Assembly: GCA_036961355.1 (NCBI GenBank)
Contig: JBALVL010000006.1
Location: 62,001-126,000, forward strand
DNA from: Motiliproteus sp036961355
Lineage (GTDB): Bacteria; Pseudomonadota; Gammaproteobacteria; Pseudomonadales; Balneatricaceae
Direction of reading: 5' to 3'
Length of the DNA: 64,000 bases
The translations under genes and the position numbers were made by a program. The number at the start of each line of letters is the position of its first letter. Position 1 is the first letter of the stretch. The notes beneath the pieces are model-generated. The model saw only the letters and a list, made by a program, of their open reading frames with translations, was not told the origin of the DNA and did no database searches. Shown here piece after piece: positions 53,364 to 62,928 of the stretch.

Positions 53364-53490
53364 GCCACGGTTCTCTCAGGAGCTAGTCATCTTTTCATTT
53401 TCACCACTGCGATATCGACAGTGGTTTGTGTGGCGGTATGATTTAACTGTACCCGCCAGAGGCTACGAATATATCGATCAATGCAACCAG

Positions 53491-54462
53491 TTATTTCTCA
53501 CGCTTTATCTGATCAACAATTTTAACGGCCAAATTACTGCGTGAGACTCCCAACTTACAATCAAAGGTTGGGACGCCATTGGCGGTAAGGGTCAACAACT
53601 CCGGAATCTCTACCGGAATCACGTCACCGGCATCCATCGCCATAATATCGCGCAATGTGATCTCCCGCTCAGCCACACGCATCTCAAGATTCACCTTCGC
53701 GCCCATGATGTCGGAGCGCAAGGCTTTGCTCCAACGCTCATCTTTGCCATCCGAATCACTCTGAACCCCGGAATCCAGCACCTCCCTAATAGGCTCCAGC
53801 ATCGCATAGGGAATAGTGACATGAAAATCACCACCGCCACCATCGAGTTCGATATGGAACGTGCTCACCACCACAACTTCGCCCGGACTAACGATATTAG
53901 CCATCGCAGGATTGACTTCCGAGTTCACATACTCGAAGTCAATCTCCATAATCGGCGCCCAAGCTTCACGCAGGTCGACAAAAATCTGCGTCAGCAACAT
54001 ACGCACAATACGGTTTTCTGTCGGAGTAAATTCGCGCCCTTCAATCTTGGCATGACGACCGTCACCACCAAAGAAGTTATCGACCAATTTAAAAACCAGC
54101 TTGGCATCCATAATAAACAAACTGGTGCCACGTAGCGGACGGATCTTGACCAGATTAAGGCTGGTTGGCACGTAAAGGGTATGGACGTATTCGCCAAACT
54201 TGAGAATTTGCACCCCACCGACCGAGACATCGGCACTGCGACGCAAAATATTAAACAAACTGATACGGGTATAACGCGCGAAACGCTCGTTGACCATCTC
54301 CAGAGTCGGCATCCGACCCCGAACGATACGCTCCTGACTGGTTAAGTCGTATGAGGAGGCCTCACCTTCTTCAACCTCATCTTCGGTTTCAATATCGCCG
54401 TCGTCGACCCCGTGCAGAAGGGCATCAATTTCGTCTTGTGATAGTAGATCCTGAACGCTCAT
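53491..54462 (-). CDS. fliM: flagellar motor switch protein FliM
   Basis: The 323-residue protein receives CheY-P and links it to the switch. The N-terminal CheY-binding peptide is LLSQDEIDALLHG. The middle domain (about 45-230) has the FNILRRSADVSVGG and the GGDGRH patches, and the C-terminal SpoA domain (about 245-320) holds LEMRVAEREITLRDIMAMDAGDVIPVE. The size is standard. It starts 13 bases after fliL, and the gap to fliN is the widest in the fliL-flhB run. Confidence 0.95.
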   Translation of the reverse strand: MSVQDLLSQDEIDALLHGVDDGDIETEDEVEEGEASSYDLTSQERIVRGRMPTLEMVNERFARYTRISLFNILRRSADVSVGGVQILKFGEYVHTLYVPTSLNLVKIRPLRGTSLFIMDAKLVFKLVDNFFGGDGRHAKIEGREFTPTENRIVRMLLTQIFVDLREAWAPIMEIDFEYVNSEVNPAMANIVSPGEVVVVSTFHIELDGGGGDFHVTIPYAMLEPIREVLDSGVQSDSDGKDERWSKALRSDIMGAKVNLEMRVAEREITLRDIMAMDAGDVIPVEIPELLTLTANGVPTFDCKLGVSRSNLAVKIVDQIKREK

Positions 54463-54475
54463 CGAGTACCGGCGC

Positions 54476-54979
54476 CTATTGCATCACAAAATTGGTGAAA
54501 AAAACCTCTTCCACCCCGGGTTTGCCGATCTCTTGCTGCAACAACTCCTGCAGCTTACGAGTCGATTCTTTGCGTAACCGCTCTTTGCCTTCGGCGGTTT
54601 GCAGGTCAGAAAAAGACTGACTGGCGAACAGATCAGACAAGTTATAGACAACCAGCGGCATATGTTTGGTCAACCCATCAGCAACTTCCTGATCCCTTGT
54701 CAACGCTTCGGCGTAGATCTGAAGGTAACGCTGACGGCCGGTTTTCTCAGAAAAGTTAGCGATAAAAGATGGCTTTCCGCCAGGGGTTCTGAGCTTGACA
54801 TAAATGGCTGCCTTACGAACAACCTGATCAGCAGAGACTGAAGTATCGGCACTATTACCGCCACTGAAGAAAAACCACCCGGCACCGCCCGCCGCTGCCA
54901 GCAACAGCACTGCCGCAACAATGATGATCAGTAACTTCTTCGAAGATTTCTTTTCAACTTCCGGGGCTTCTTCAGCCAT
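54476..54979 (-). CDS. fliL: flagellar basal body-associated protein FliL
   Basis: This 167-residue inner-membrane protein has one N-terminal helix (about 15-36, LLIIIVAAVLLLAAAGGAGWFFF) and a periplasmic SPFH-like domain, ending in FTNFVMQ. FliL supports stator function and torque. It is separated from fliK by 117 bases, and fliM follows 13 bases later. The periplasmic domain is clear and the length typical. Confidence 0.92.
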   Translation of the reverse strand: MAEEAPEVEKKSSKKLLIIIVAAVLLLAAAGGAGWFFFSGGNSADTSVSADQVVRKAAIYVKLRTPGGKPSFIANFSEKTGRQRYLQIYAEALTRDQEVADGLTKHMPLVVYNLSDLFASQSFSDLQTAEGKERLRKESTRKLQELLQQEIGKPGVEEVFFTNFVMQ

Positions 54980-55096
54980 AGTGTTCTCTTAGCCCGCTAA
55001 TACAGTGCCGAATACCTGCCACCCGATCAACGGCGACACAAAACGGGGACTATACCATAAAACCGACGCCCGGTAGCCTGCACTTACCTCCCAAGA

Positions 55097-56800
55097 TCAG
55101 GCGTAATAATCAACCAACGACAGCGACATCTGTGTTGCAATCTGCGCCCCATCCTGTTGATTTTCTGAATCAATCTCATCAACATCATTTCGGCCGGAGT
55201 TTGTCGCAGAGCGCTCATCGTCAGACCCTTTTGGCTGGGATTGATCGGACACATCGGCCTGGTCCAGCTCGATGCCGTTTTCGGCCAACATCTCGCGCAA
55301 ACGCGGCATCTGCTGCTCTAACACTTCACGCACATGTGCATGCGGACTGCTGAAACTCAAGCTGGCCTGATCACCCTGTATATTGAGTCGCACACTCAAA
55401 CTCCCCAGCTCAGGCGGATCTAACTTTAACTCTACGCTTGAAACATTCTGACCCGCCATCCATAAAATTCGCTGCGAGGCGGCCGGAGTCCATTTCTCAC
55501 CACCAAATCGCTCACTCATGCCTAGCGCCAACCCACTTGCTGTCGATGTTTGGTAGGCCTGCTGAAGCTGCGCAAGACTGCCACTTCGACCCGCTTGCAA
55601 CAAACTCCCAGCCTCAGCCGACTGCGTAGAAGCGCTCGACACCGCTTTAAAATCGACATCACTTTGAGCCAACTTCTGCCCCTGCGCGGCAACTGAATCT
55701 CGCAACTCAACCCAGCGCGATAATGACTCACGCCGACCTTGCGGCGGCTGCTCCTGCTCCTTACCACTCGCCCCTAACGCAAGTGCTTCCTCGACTCCGC
55801 CTTTCACAGGCTCAGCGGCAAGCGACTGTACGGTCGCGGTTGGCGGTGCAACCGGAGCCGTCTTCACCGCCTGCGCTTCGCTGCCCGCTACTGCAGTTGT
55901 GGCCGGAGTTGACTGCGCCTGAAGGGCTGCGACTTGAGCCCGATCAACGACAGCCTCTACCGCATCAGCCCGATCACCCTCCGGGGCCACCTGCTGCGGC
56001 TCCCTAGATACAGGCTCACTGTCTGCCAAGATTGAGCGATCCACTACCGTCTCACCTGGACGATTAGACAGATCCTGTGACGCAGCCTTCGAATCATTAC
56101 TGTCGAGTAGCGCCTCGGTAGCCTGCTGCCTAGCTACTGCGGCGTCGTTATCGACACGACTAGCAGCTGTTTCATTGGCTTGTGCAGCTGCTTGCCGTGC
56201 GAATTCAGTCTGTTGTTTAGCCAGCCGCTGCAGCGCAGTTTGTTGCGGCTCTGCGGCTTGTAAACCACTGCGTAAACGATCCGCCAGAGCCAACAACTCA
56301 CCGAGCGAACGCTCTTTATCCGCCCGACCTTCGGAGTCATCCGGTTCGGTTGACGAGGATCGAATCGTATCCACCAACTGAGCCAACGGATCTGACCAGC
56401 CCTGCTTTTCAAGCTGAGCATCCTGCACCAGCAGTGCCGCCTGGGTTAGCCGCTCAATCTGCTCTGGTGGCAAGCTCTCAGCTGCAAGCTGTACAACCAG
56501 TGAATCCAACTGTTCGGCTTGCTGATCGGACAACTCGCCCTCTAGCTGACCGGCGAACTCACTCAGCTTCGCCACCAGCTCCTGCAATTGCTCTGACGAC
56601 AGCTGCTCTGACGGCAAAGACTCGCCGTCAAGCGGCAAGGCGGTACCGTCAACAGGCGATTCCAGCGACGCCTGAAGCTGCTGCATCAACTGTTCGAACA
56701 TCTGTTCTAGATTATCCGCACCACCGGCATCGGGAAAGCCCGTGGTGGTGACAGAAACATTTCTGGATGGGGTGGCCGCAGCTACCGACATCAAAGACAT
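55097..56800 (-). CDS. fliK: flagellar hook-length control protein FliK
   Basis: The 567-residue protein has a long glutamine/alanine/serine-rich N-terminal part (about 1-440) that acts as a ruler. A C-terminal Flg_hook domain follows (about 440-540), with VELKLDPPELGSLSVRLNIQGDQASLSF and VREVLEQQMPRLREMLAENGIELDQADV as the core. FliK triggers the FlhB switch to filament export. The ATG has GAGGAG upstream, and a sigma-54 site lies 34 bases before it. It ends 117 bases before fliL. Confidence 0.93.
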   Translation of the reverse strand: MSLMSVAAATPSRNVSVTTTGFPDAGGADNLEQMFEQLMQQLQASLESPVDGTALPLDGESLPSEQLSSEQLQELVAKLSEFAGQLEGELSDQQAEQLDSLVVQLAAESLPPEQIERLTQAALLVQDAQLEKQGWSDPLAQLVDTIRSSSTEPDDSEGRADKERSLGELLALADRLRSGLQAAEPQQTALQRLAKQQTEFARQAAAQANETAASRVDNDAAVARQQATEALLDSNDSKAASQDLSNRPGETVVDRSILADSEPVSREPQQVAPEGDRADAVEAVVDRAQVAALQAQSTPATTAVAGSEAQAVKTAPVAPPTATVQSLAAEPVKGGVEEALALGASGKEQEQPPQGRRESLSRWVELRDSVAAQGQKLAQSDVDFKAVSSASTQSAEAGSLLQAGRSGSLAQLQQAYQTSTASGLALGMSERFGGEKWTPAASQRILWMAGQNVSSVELKLDPPELGSLSVRLNIQGDQASLSFSSPHAHVREVLEQQMPRLREMLAENGIELDQADVSDQSQPKGSDDERSATNSGRNDVDEIDSENQQDGAQIATQMSLSLVDYYA

Positions 56801-56833
56801 AGCGCTCTCCTCGTATAAAGCTTCATGATTAAA

Positions 56834-56849
56834 TGCAAGGAAAAGGCCA
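56834..56849 (-). promoter_or_regulatory. sigma-54 promoter upstream of fliK
   Basis: On the minus strand the bases are TGGCCTTTTCCTTGCA, with GG and GC 10 bases apart and TTGCA intact at -12. It lies 34 bases before the fliK ATG, in the 113-base gap between fliJ and fliK. Confidence 0.8.
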
Positions 56850-56913
56850 ATTAAAGAAACAGAGGAGAATAGAATGGTATAACGCGTAATTTAGAAAAAA
56901 ATAATACCAACAA

Positions 56914-57357
56914 TCAGAGCAAGCCTCGCCCTCTGCGGTTCTGGGTCATCTCATCAATCTGTTTCTGCAGCCCTTTCTCTTCCTGCTGCCGCTCCTGCTC
57001 TTGAGTTCGCGAGATCAACGACCCCATCGCCTGCTCACGTCCCCGTGCCGTTTGCCAAACCAATTTGGCTTGCTCCAACAACTGCTCACTGAAACTGATC
57101 TGTCGCTGCTGCTGCGTAACTGCGTCCAGCAAACGCTGCTTGAACACTTGCAAACGTTGCAACTGCTCCATCGTTACGCCAGCACGACCGGTAGTCAGAA
57201 GATCTTGCTGATAATCATCAAGGTAGGTTTGCAACTGCACCAACTTATCCCGCTCAGCCGATAACTGCTGCTGCGCCAAACCCAATTGCTGCTCAGCACT
57301 CTTGCGGCGCTGCTCGGCCAAATTTTGGACCGGTTTCAAACGTTTGGAGCGCTTCAT
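56914..57357 (-). CDS. fliJ: flagellar export chaperone FliJ
   Basis: This 147-residue protein is almost entirely coiled coil and rich in glutamine, leucine, arginine and lysine, as is usual for FliJ. Typical features are the KRLKPVQNLAEQRRKSAEQQL start and the ISFSEQLLEQAKLVWQTARGREQAM region. FliJ escorts export substrates and links the FliI ATPase to FlhA. It lies 77 bases after fliI and before the sigma-54 gap leading to fliK. Confidence 0.9.
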   Translation of the reverse strand: MKRSKRLKPVQNLAEQRRKSAEQQLGLAQQQLSAERDKLVQLQTYLDDYQQDLLTTGRAGVTMEQLQRLQVFKQRLLDAVTQQQRQISFSEQLLEQAKLVWQTARGREQAMGSLISRTQEQERQQEEKGLQKQIDEMTQNRRGRGLL

Positions 57358-57434
57358 CTATAGCCGCCCATCAATCCAACGACCCAAAGCCAAGACAACC
57401 CAATGAACGACCACAACAATCAACTCCATACTCA

Positions 57435-58820
57435 CTATCTCCGAGGCATGGGAGCCAACTGACCCACGGTCGCTGCAGCCTGCGGCGGCGGTATAGGGGG
57501 ATTCAGCACTTGATGCAACTGCTGAACACTGTCGCTAAAACTAAAGTTTTCATTGAGCCCTTGCTGCAAGAATGCTCGGAAGTGAGGTACCCGCTCGATC
57601 GACTGATCGATCTCAGGGTCAGAGCCGGCGACATAGGCACCAACACTGATCAGATCTCGATTTTGCTGATAACGCGAGTAGATCTGTTTGAGCTTTTGCG
57701 CCATTCCCAAATGCTGCGCCGACACGACCGCAGGCATCGCTCGGCTAATCGAGGCCTCAACATCGATCGCCGGGTAATGCCCCTCTTCGGCCAACTGCCG
57801 CGACAACACCACATGGCCGTCAAGAATGGCCCGCGCCGCATCGGCTATCGGATCCTGCTGATCATCGCCTTCGGTTAACACGGTATAAAACGCCGTAATC
57901 GAACCACTCCCAGACGCCCCGTTACCGGCACGCTCGACCAGTTTCGGCAACTTCGCAAACACGGAAGGCGGATAACCTTTGGTCGCCGGAGGTTCGCCAA
58001 CAGCCAGAGCGATCTCGCGCTGCGCCTGAGCATAACGAGTCAGCGAATCCATCAGCAGCAACACATTTTTACCTTGATCGCGAAAATGCTCGGCGATTCG
58101 CGACGCCAGTTCAGAGGCACGTAAACGCATCAACGCCGAATCATCCGCCGGAGAGGCAACAACAACCGCTCGCGCCAACCCCTCAGCACCGAGACTATGG
58201 TCGATAAACTCCTTAACCTCTCGCCCTCGCTCACCGATCAGGCCAACAACGATAATCTCGGCCTCGGTAAAGCGAGTCATCATTCCCAACAACACACTCT
58301 TTCCCACACCAGAACCAGCAAACAACCCCATTCGCTGCCCCCGACCCACGCTCAGTACCGCGTTAATCGCCTTAATCCCGACATCCAATGTCTGATGAAT
58401 AGGCTGACGTGACAGCGGGTTGATCGGCGAACCGCTAAGGGAGACCTCCTTTTCGGCACGTAGCGGCCCTTTACCGTCGATCGGCTGGCCGGTACCGTTG
58501 AGCACCCGGCCCAGCAACTCAGGGCCTACAGGCACTTTACTGCCGCCACTCATCGGCCGAACGACCGCGCCCGGATAGAGGCCATCGATCGGTACCAAGG
58601 GCATTAAATAGATCGAGTCATCACCAAAGCCAACCACCTCGGCTTCGACCCGAGTCTGCGGGTCTACTTCAATCTGGCAGTAAGTGCCGATCGCGGTTCG
58701 CAACCCTTTGGCCTCAAGCGTTAGCCCGACAAGACGGGTAATACGCCCTTCAACTTCCGGCTTCGGCGATCGTAGCGGTCGTTGACTCAGCCGCTGCAGA
58801 CGTTCAACCAGCGGAGTCAT
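57435..58820 (-). CDS. fliI: flagellum-specific ATPase FliI
   Basis: The 461-residue ATPase energises flagellar protein export. The Walker A loop is GLFAGSGVGKSVLLGMM (near 165-180), the DELSD-like NVLLLMDSLTRYAQAQREIAL follows, and the KLVERAGNG, STLTEGDD-like and DGHVVLSRQLAE parts are present. ATG 58820 overlaps the end of fliH by 17 bases and gives the usual FliI length; upstream in-frame starts lie inside fliH and would add unrelated residues. Confidence 0.95.
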   Translation of the reverse strand: MTPLVERLQRLSQRPLRSPKPEVEGRITRLVGLTLEAKGLRTAIGTYCQIEVDPQTRVEAEVVGFGDDSIYLMPLVPIDGLYPGAVVRPMSGGSKVPVGPELLGRVLNGTGQPIDGKGPLRAEKEVSLSGSPINPLSRQPIHQTLDVGIKAINAVLSVGRGQRMGLFAGSGVGKSVLLGMMTRFTEAEIIVVGLIGERGREVKEFIDHSLGAEGLARAVVVASPADDSALMRLRASELASRIAEHFRDQGKNVLLLMDSLTRYAQAQREIALAVGEPPATKGYPPSVFAKLPKLVERAGNGASGSGSITAFYTVLTEGDDQQDPIADAARAILDGHVVLSRQLAEEGHYPAIDVEASISRAMPAVVSAQHLGMAQKLKQIYSRYQQNRDLISVGAYVAGSDPEIDQSIERVPHFRAFLQQGLNENFSFSDSVQQLHQVLNPPIPPPQAAATVGQLAPMPRR

Positions 58821-59577
58821 CAGCACCACCATCAGGATCTTGCTCGGCCAGCAACACCTGTTCAACAACCTGACTGAAACGCTTTTCGACCCGGTAATCG
58901 AGATAACTGCTCTCGCCGCGCACCCGCAAGCCACCCCGGGTTAAAGCAGGATCCGCCGCAATCTCCCAACCCGCACGTTGCTGTTCGCGTAGCTGTTGCA
59001 TCACAGGTTCATCATCGGGGTGAACAAAAAAACATAACTGCTGAGCCTGCTGCGGCAAGGCGTCAAGGGATTCGCGCACCGCCTGTTGCAGCAACTCGGG
59101 ACGCGTCGCCAACTCCTGTTTTACCACCACTTCGCAAGTATCAACAACCAACCGAATCAACGCCTGCTCCAGCGCCTGGTCCTGCAGTGCAATAGGTCTT
59201 TCCAGCGCCACCTGCATCGAGTGCAACCGAGCCTTTAGGTCGTCAATTTCAGCTTGAGCCTTAGCATAAGCCGCTTTATGCCCTTCGGCCTGACCACTTT
59301 TAAGACCCTGCTGATGGCCAGCCGGCTTGCCTTCAGCCAACCCCTGATCAAAACCTTGCTGCTTAGCTTCGGCACGCAACTTCTCAATCTCACCAACGGT
59401 CAGTGGCCCAGAGCTGACCGCCATTTCATCGACCGCTTTCGCATTGGCCTGTGATTGCCTCTCTTTGAAGGGCGAGCGCACCACATGCGCGCCAGCCACG
59501 CGCGGGAAGTCCCAGGCTTTCAAAGAGGGGAGATCGCGGGCCGCAATCAACCCTCCAGGTTTTCTGCGATTAGTCAT
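58804..59577 (-). CDS. fliH: flagellar assembly protein FliH
   Basis: The 257-residue protein is the dimeric regulator of FliI. A glycine-repeat helix region lies about 85-130 (EAKQQGFDQGLAEGKPAGHQQGLKSGQAEGHKAAY, read in parts), where GxxxG-type spacing is visible. The C-terminal V-ATPase E-like domain follows (about 145-245). ATG 59577 has AGAGG five bases before it; a TTG at 59592 would add five residues. Its stop is inside fliI. Confidence 0.92.
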   Translation of the reverse strand: MTNRRKPGGLIAARDLPSLKAWDFPRVAGAHVVRSPFKERQSQANAKAVDEMAVSSGPLTVGEIEKLRAEAKQQGFDQGLAEGKPAGHQQGLKSGQAEGHKAAYAKAQAEIDDLKARLHSMQVALERPIALQDQALEQALIRLVVDTCEVVVKQELATRPELLQQAVRESLDALPQQAQQLCFFVHPDDEPVMQQLREQQRAGWEIAADPALTRGGLRVRGESSYLDYRVEKRFSQVVEQVLLAEQDPDGGADDSAG

Positions 59578-59607
59578 ACCAACCTCTGACAATTGCGGAT
59601 CGGTTCA

Positions 59608-60609
59608 CTAAACCATCTCTTCGCCACCGCCGCCCAGTACAATCTCGCCTTCATCGGCAAGACGGCGGGCAACGCTGAGAACCTCTTTCTGTGCGTTCTC
59701 TACATCACTAAGCTTAACGGGAGGGGACGCTTCAAGGTCATCTCGCAGCAATTCTGCGGCACGCTTGGACATGTTCTTGAACACTTTCTCCTGCATCTCG
59801 GTATCAGCGCCTTTGAGCGCGATCAGCAGCACATCGGTAGAGATTTCGCGCAGAATAGTCTGAATACCCCGGTCATCGACATCCGACAGGTTGGCAAAGA
59901 CGAACATCAGATCCTGAATCTCTTCTCCCAGATCATCGTCAACCTCTCGGATCGACTCCATCACCGATGCCTCGGTCGCTGTATCAAAGAAGTTCATGAT
60001 ATCGGCGACGACTCGCACTCCACCCATATCGGTGGTTGCCGTTGAGGCGCTGTTAGCAAATTGACGTTCGAGAATGTCATTGAGTTCCTGCAACGCATTG
60101 GGCTGCACCGTATCCAGCGCCGAAATACGCATCAAAATATCAAGCCGCACCTTCTCGTCAAAAAAAGCCAGCACTTCTGCCGCCTGATCGCTGTCCAGAT
60201 AGGAGACTACGATCGCCTGAATCTGCGGATGCTCGTAGCGCACCACATCGGCCACTTGCCGCGCTTCCATCCACTTCAGAGTATCCAAACCCCGGGTATT
60301 ACCACCTTCCAGAATCCGGTCGATAACACCGGCGGCCTTTTCAGTACCCAGAGCCTGGGTCAGCATGTTGCGGATATAACCGTCCGAGCCAACCCCCAGG
60401 CCGGTCTGATTACCGACACTGTTAAGGAAATCGGACATCACCATCTCAACCTGGCTTTGCTCAATATTCGCCAGCTCCGCCATCGCGGCACCTACCCGCT
60501 GAACCTCTTTAGGCCCCATGTGCTTGAGGACCTCGGCAGCATCACTCTCACCCAAACTCATCAGCAAGATAGCCGAGCGCTCAACCGAACTTAACTTACC
60601 GTCACTCAT
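59608..60609 (-). CDS. fliG: flagellar motor switch protein FliG
   Basis: The 333-residue protein generates torque by contact with the stator. N-terminal, middle and C-terminal armadillo-like domains are in place. Marks include AAEVLKHMGPKEVQRVGAAMAEL, the EHPQ motif in VVRYEHPQIQAIVVSYL (near 130), and the torque helix EEIQDLMFVFANLSDVDDRGIQTILREI (charged residues near 290). It overlaps the end of fliF by eight bases. Confidence 0.96.
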   Translation of the reverse strand: MSDGKLSSVERSAILLMSLGESDAAEVLKHMGPKEVQRVGAAMAELANIEQSQVEMVMSDFLNSVGNQTGLGVGSDGYIRNMLTQALGTEKAAGVIDRILEGGNTRGLDTLKWMEARQVADVVRYEHPQIQAIVVSYLDSDQAAEVLAFFDEKVRLDILMRISALDTVQPNALQELNDILERQFANSASTATTDMGGVRVVADIMNFFDTATEASVMESIREVDDDLGEEIQDLMFVFANLSDVDDRGIQTILREISTDVLLIALKGADTEMQEKVFKNMSKRAAELLRDDLEASPPVKLSDVENAQKEVLSVARRLADEGEIVLGGGGEEMV

Positions 60610-62269
60610 CGTCAGCCAACCACTTCTTCACTACATTGGCGACTCTGCCGGGATCTTCCGCCACCAGCGTTCGCACCGCATCCATCTGTCGATCGTAACC
60701 ATCATTCGCGCCAGGCAACAAACTATCGCCCGACACGCTGATCTCCGGCTCATCACCCAAGCCACTATCCAAACCATCCAACTCTGTACCAAAGCCGCCC
60801 TCGGCCACCGGTGCCGCTTCAGATAAATTCTTCAAGATCGGCCGTAATACACCAAACACAATCAGCAGTACGAACAGCACACCGCCGACTTGCTTGGCCA
60901 CATCCCAGAACCACGACTGCTCCCAGATCTCTAGCTCTGGCATTGCATCGATCGGTTCGGGAATCGCAAACGGCGCATTGATCACATTGACACTATCACC
61001 GCGCGCGGCGGAATACCCCACCGCATCACGCACCAGCAGTGTCAGTCGCTTCAGGTCGTTCTCATTCCAAGGCTGACGGGTGATCTCACCGGAGGCCGGA
61101 TCGCGACGTGCCAGATCATCAACTGCGACAGCGACTGTCAAGCGACGCATCCGCCCTTGCTGATGGCGGGTATAACTAATCGTACGATCAAGCTCATAAT
61201 TACGCGTCGCCTGACGTCGTGAGCTATCCCCCCCAGCCACACCGATACCTCCAACCACACCGCCAACACCTTGTTCAGGCGCAACAGCCGCCCCCGGAGG
61301 CTGGTTTGATAACGCACCAGGCACACCCTGGGCGGCATCACCGGTCATCCGACTCTCACTCGAGGTCTGCTCTGAACGCAGCGACGGCAGATCCGGATTA
61401 AACAACTCGTCGGTCTGCTCTACCGCGGTAAAATCAACATCGGCGGAGACCTCTGCACGAAACCGCCCCATGCCGACCACCGGCTCCAAAATCCCCTGAA
61501 CCCGCGCATTCAGTCTCTCTTCGACTTTGCGGACGTATTCTAACTGCTTGGCAGCAAGCCCAACCTCTTCGTCGATATCACTACTATTGAGCAGACGGCC
61601 TTTCTGATCAACGACGGTAACATCACGAACATCAAGACGTGAAATACTAGAAGCAACCAGATTGGCGATCGATGAAACCTGGACTTTATTGAGCTCACGT
61701 CCGGCATAAAGCTCAAGAAAGACCGACGCTGTGGGTTTACGGCTATCTCGCACAAACACCGACTGCTTTGGCATCGCCAAGTGCACTCGAGCAGATTTAA
61801 CCGCAAGCAGACTCGAGACAGTACGCGCCAACTCTCCCTCTAAACCCCGACGAAAACGGGTAGTCTCCATGAATTGACTCGTACCCAGCGCCTGCTCCTG
61901 GTCAAGCAACTCAAAACCGACTGTGTTTCGATTATTCAACCCATCGGCCGCTAGCTTAAGACGCGCTTGATGGATCTGATCTGCAGCTACCAACAGCGCG
62001 CCGCTATTGCCATCAATCCGATACGGGATCTGACTCTGCTGCAACGAATCGATTATTTCATTAGCATCGAGACTGTTGAGATCACTCAGCAGCGGGCGAA
62101 AATCTGGCTCTTGCGACCACAAAACCACGGCAAAACCGATCGCCACGCTTGCAGCCAACCCGACCATCAAGCCGATCTGACGAAAGATCCCCAGCCGATT
62201 AAAGCCCGCCACAGCACCCAGCCCACCGGCTGCTGAACTTGTTACTGCTGGTGCGTTATCAACCGCCAC
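60602..62269 (-). CDS. fliF: flagellar MS-ring protein FliF
   Basis: The 555-residue protein forms the MS ring that seeds assembly. It has two membrane helices (about 32-52 and 445-465) and a large periplasmic part between. Conserved ring-building parts are YRIDGNSGALLVAADQIHQARLKLA, LLDQEQALGTSQFMETTRFRRGLEGELART and ARVHLAMPKQSVF. The C-terminal cytoplasmic tail with the FliG-binding end VANVVKKWLADD is present. It starts 17 bases after fliE. Confidence 0.96.
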   Translation of the reverse strand: MAVDNAPAVTSSAAGGLGAVAGFNRLGIFRQIGLMVGLAASVAIGFAVVLWSQEPDFRPLLSDLNSLDANEIIDSLQQSQIPYRIDGNSGALLVAADQIHQARLKLAADGLNNRNTVGFELLDQEQALGTSQFMETTRFRRGLEGELARTVSSLLAVKSARVHLAMPKQSVFVRDSRKPTASVFLELYAGRELNKVQVSSIANLVASSISRLDVRDVTVVDQKGRLLNSSDIDEEVGLAAKQLEYVRKVEERLNARVQGILEPVVGMGRFRAEVSADVDFTAVEQTDELFNPDLPSLRSEQTSSESRMTGDAAQGVPGALSNQPPGAAVAPEQGVGGVVGGIGVAGGDSSRRQATRNYELDRTISYTRHQQGRMRRLTVAVAVDDLARRDPASGEITRQPWNENDLKRLTLLVRDAVGYSAARGDSVNVINAPFAIPEPIDAMPELEIWEQSWFWDVAKQVGGVLFVLLIVFGVLRPILKNLSEAAPVAEGGFGTELDGLDSGLGDEPEISVSGDSLLPGANDGYDRQMDAVRTLVAEDPGRVANVVKKWLADDE

Positions 62270-62286
62270 TTATCAAACCCCTACCA

Positions 62287-62652
62287 TTAAATTGGCATCT
62301 TCGAGATATCTTCATAAGCTGCAACCAGCTTATTTCGTACCTGCGTCATCGCCTGGAACGAAACACTGGCTTTCTGCAAACCGATCATCACCTGCGGCAG
62401 ATCAACCGTCGGATCGCCTCTCTCGTACGCCGCCGCCATATTTTTGGCAGTCGATTGCGACTCATTTACACCGTCAACCGCTCGTTTGAGCAAATTACCA
62501 AAACTACCCGGCTCAACCTTTCCAACGGGTGAAGCACCAACCATGCCACCCATCGCATCAGGTGAAACAGGCGCAACAACTCCTTGCTGAACCTGGCTTT
62601 TAAGCACCCGCATCTGGTTCAAAACGTTTTGAATATCGACTCGCTCAGTCAT
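62287..62652 (-). CDS. fliE: flagellar hook-basal body protein FliE
   Basis: The 121-residue protein joins the MS ring to the rod. The conserved C-terminal half has FGNLLKRAVDGVNESQSTAKNMAAAYERGDP and VQ-type helix ends (VSFQAMTQVRNKLVAAYEDI). ATG 62652 is selected because AAAGG lies just upstream; an in-frame TTG at 62676 would add 8 residues. It is the first gene of the fli block and is read from a sigma-54 site 137 bases upstream. Confidence 0.94.
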   Translation of the reverse strand: MTERVDIQNVLNQMRVLKSQVQQGVVAPVSPDAMGGMVGASPVGKVEPGSFGNLLKRAVDGVNESQSTAKNMAAAYERGDPTVDLPQVMIGLQKASVSFQAMTQVRNKLVAAYEDISKMPI

Positions 62653-62788
62653 CCAACCTTTCCTCGCACACCACAATTGCGCCTATGTCACTTATCTGAC
62701 GCATTATATCCAAATCCAAATAAACGCCCACCAATAACGACAAAAAAATGTCACATAAGCGCAGAATCTATTGATTTAGCCAATAAAA

Positions 62789-62804
62789 TGCAACATTTAA
62801 GCCA
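62789..62804 (-). promoter_or_regulatory. sigma-54 promoter upstream of fliE
   Basis: On the minus strand the bases are TGGCTTAAATGTTGCA, a full -24/-12 RpoN element with GG and GC 10 bases apart. It lies 137 bases before the fliE ATG at the head of the fli block. Confidence 0.85.
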
Positions 62805-62901
62805 CAATTAGAAAAAACGATACCGAAGAAGGGGGACCAGTAAAGAAAATACCAAGGACTATCGAGAGAACAATGGAAGAACAAAGAGAAAACAGTTGCC
62901 A

Positions 62902-62928
62902 GCCTCTTTCTGGAAACAGAAAAGAGGC
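62902..62928 (-). terminator. stem-loop downstream of the exonuclease gene
   Basis: GCCTCTT-TCTG pairs with CAGAAAAGAGGC around a 4-base loop, with one bulged base. On the minus strand it lies 33 bases after the exonuclease stop and is followed by a T-rich stretch. Confidence 0.6.
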
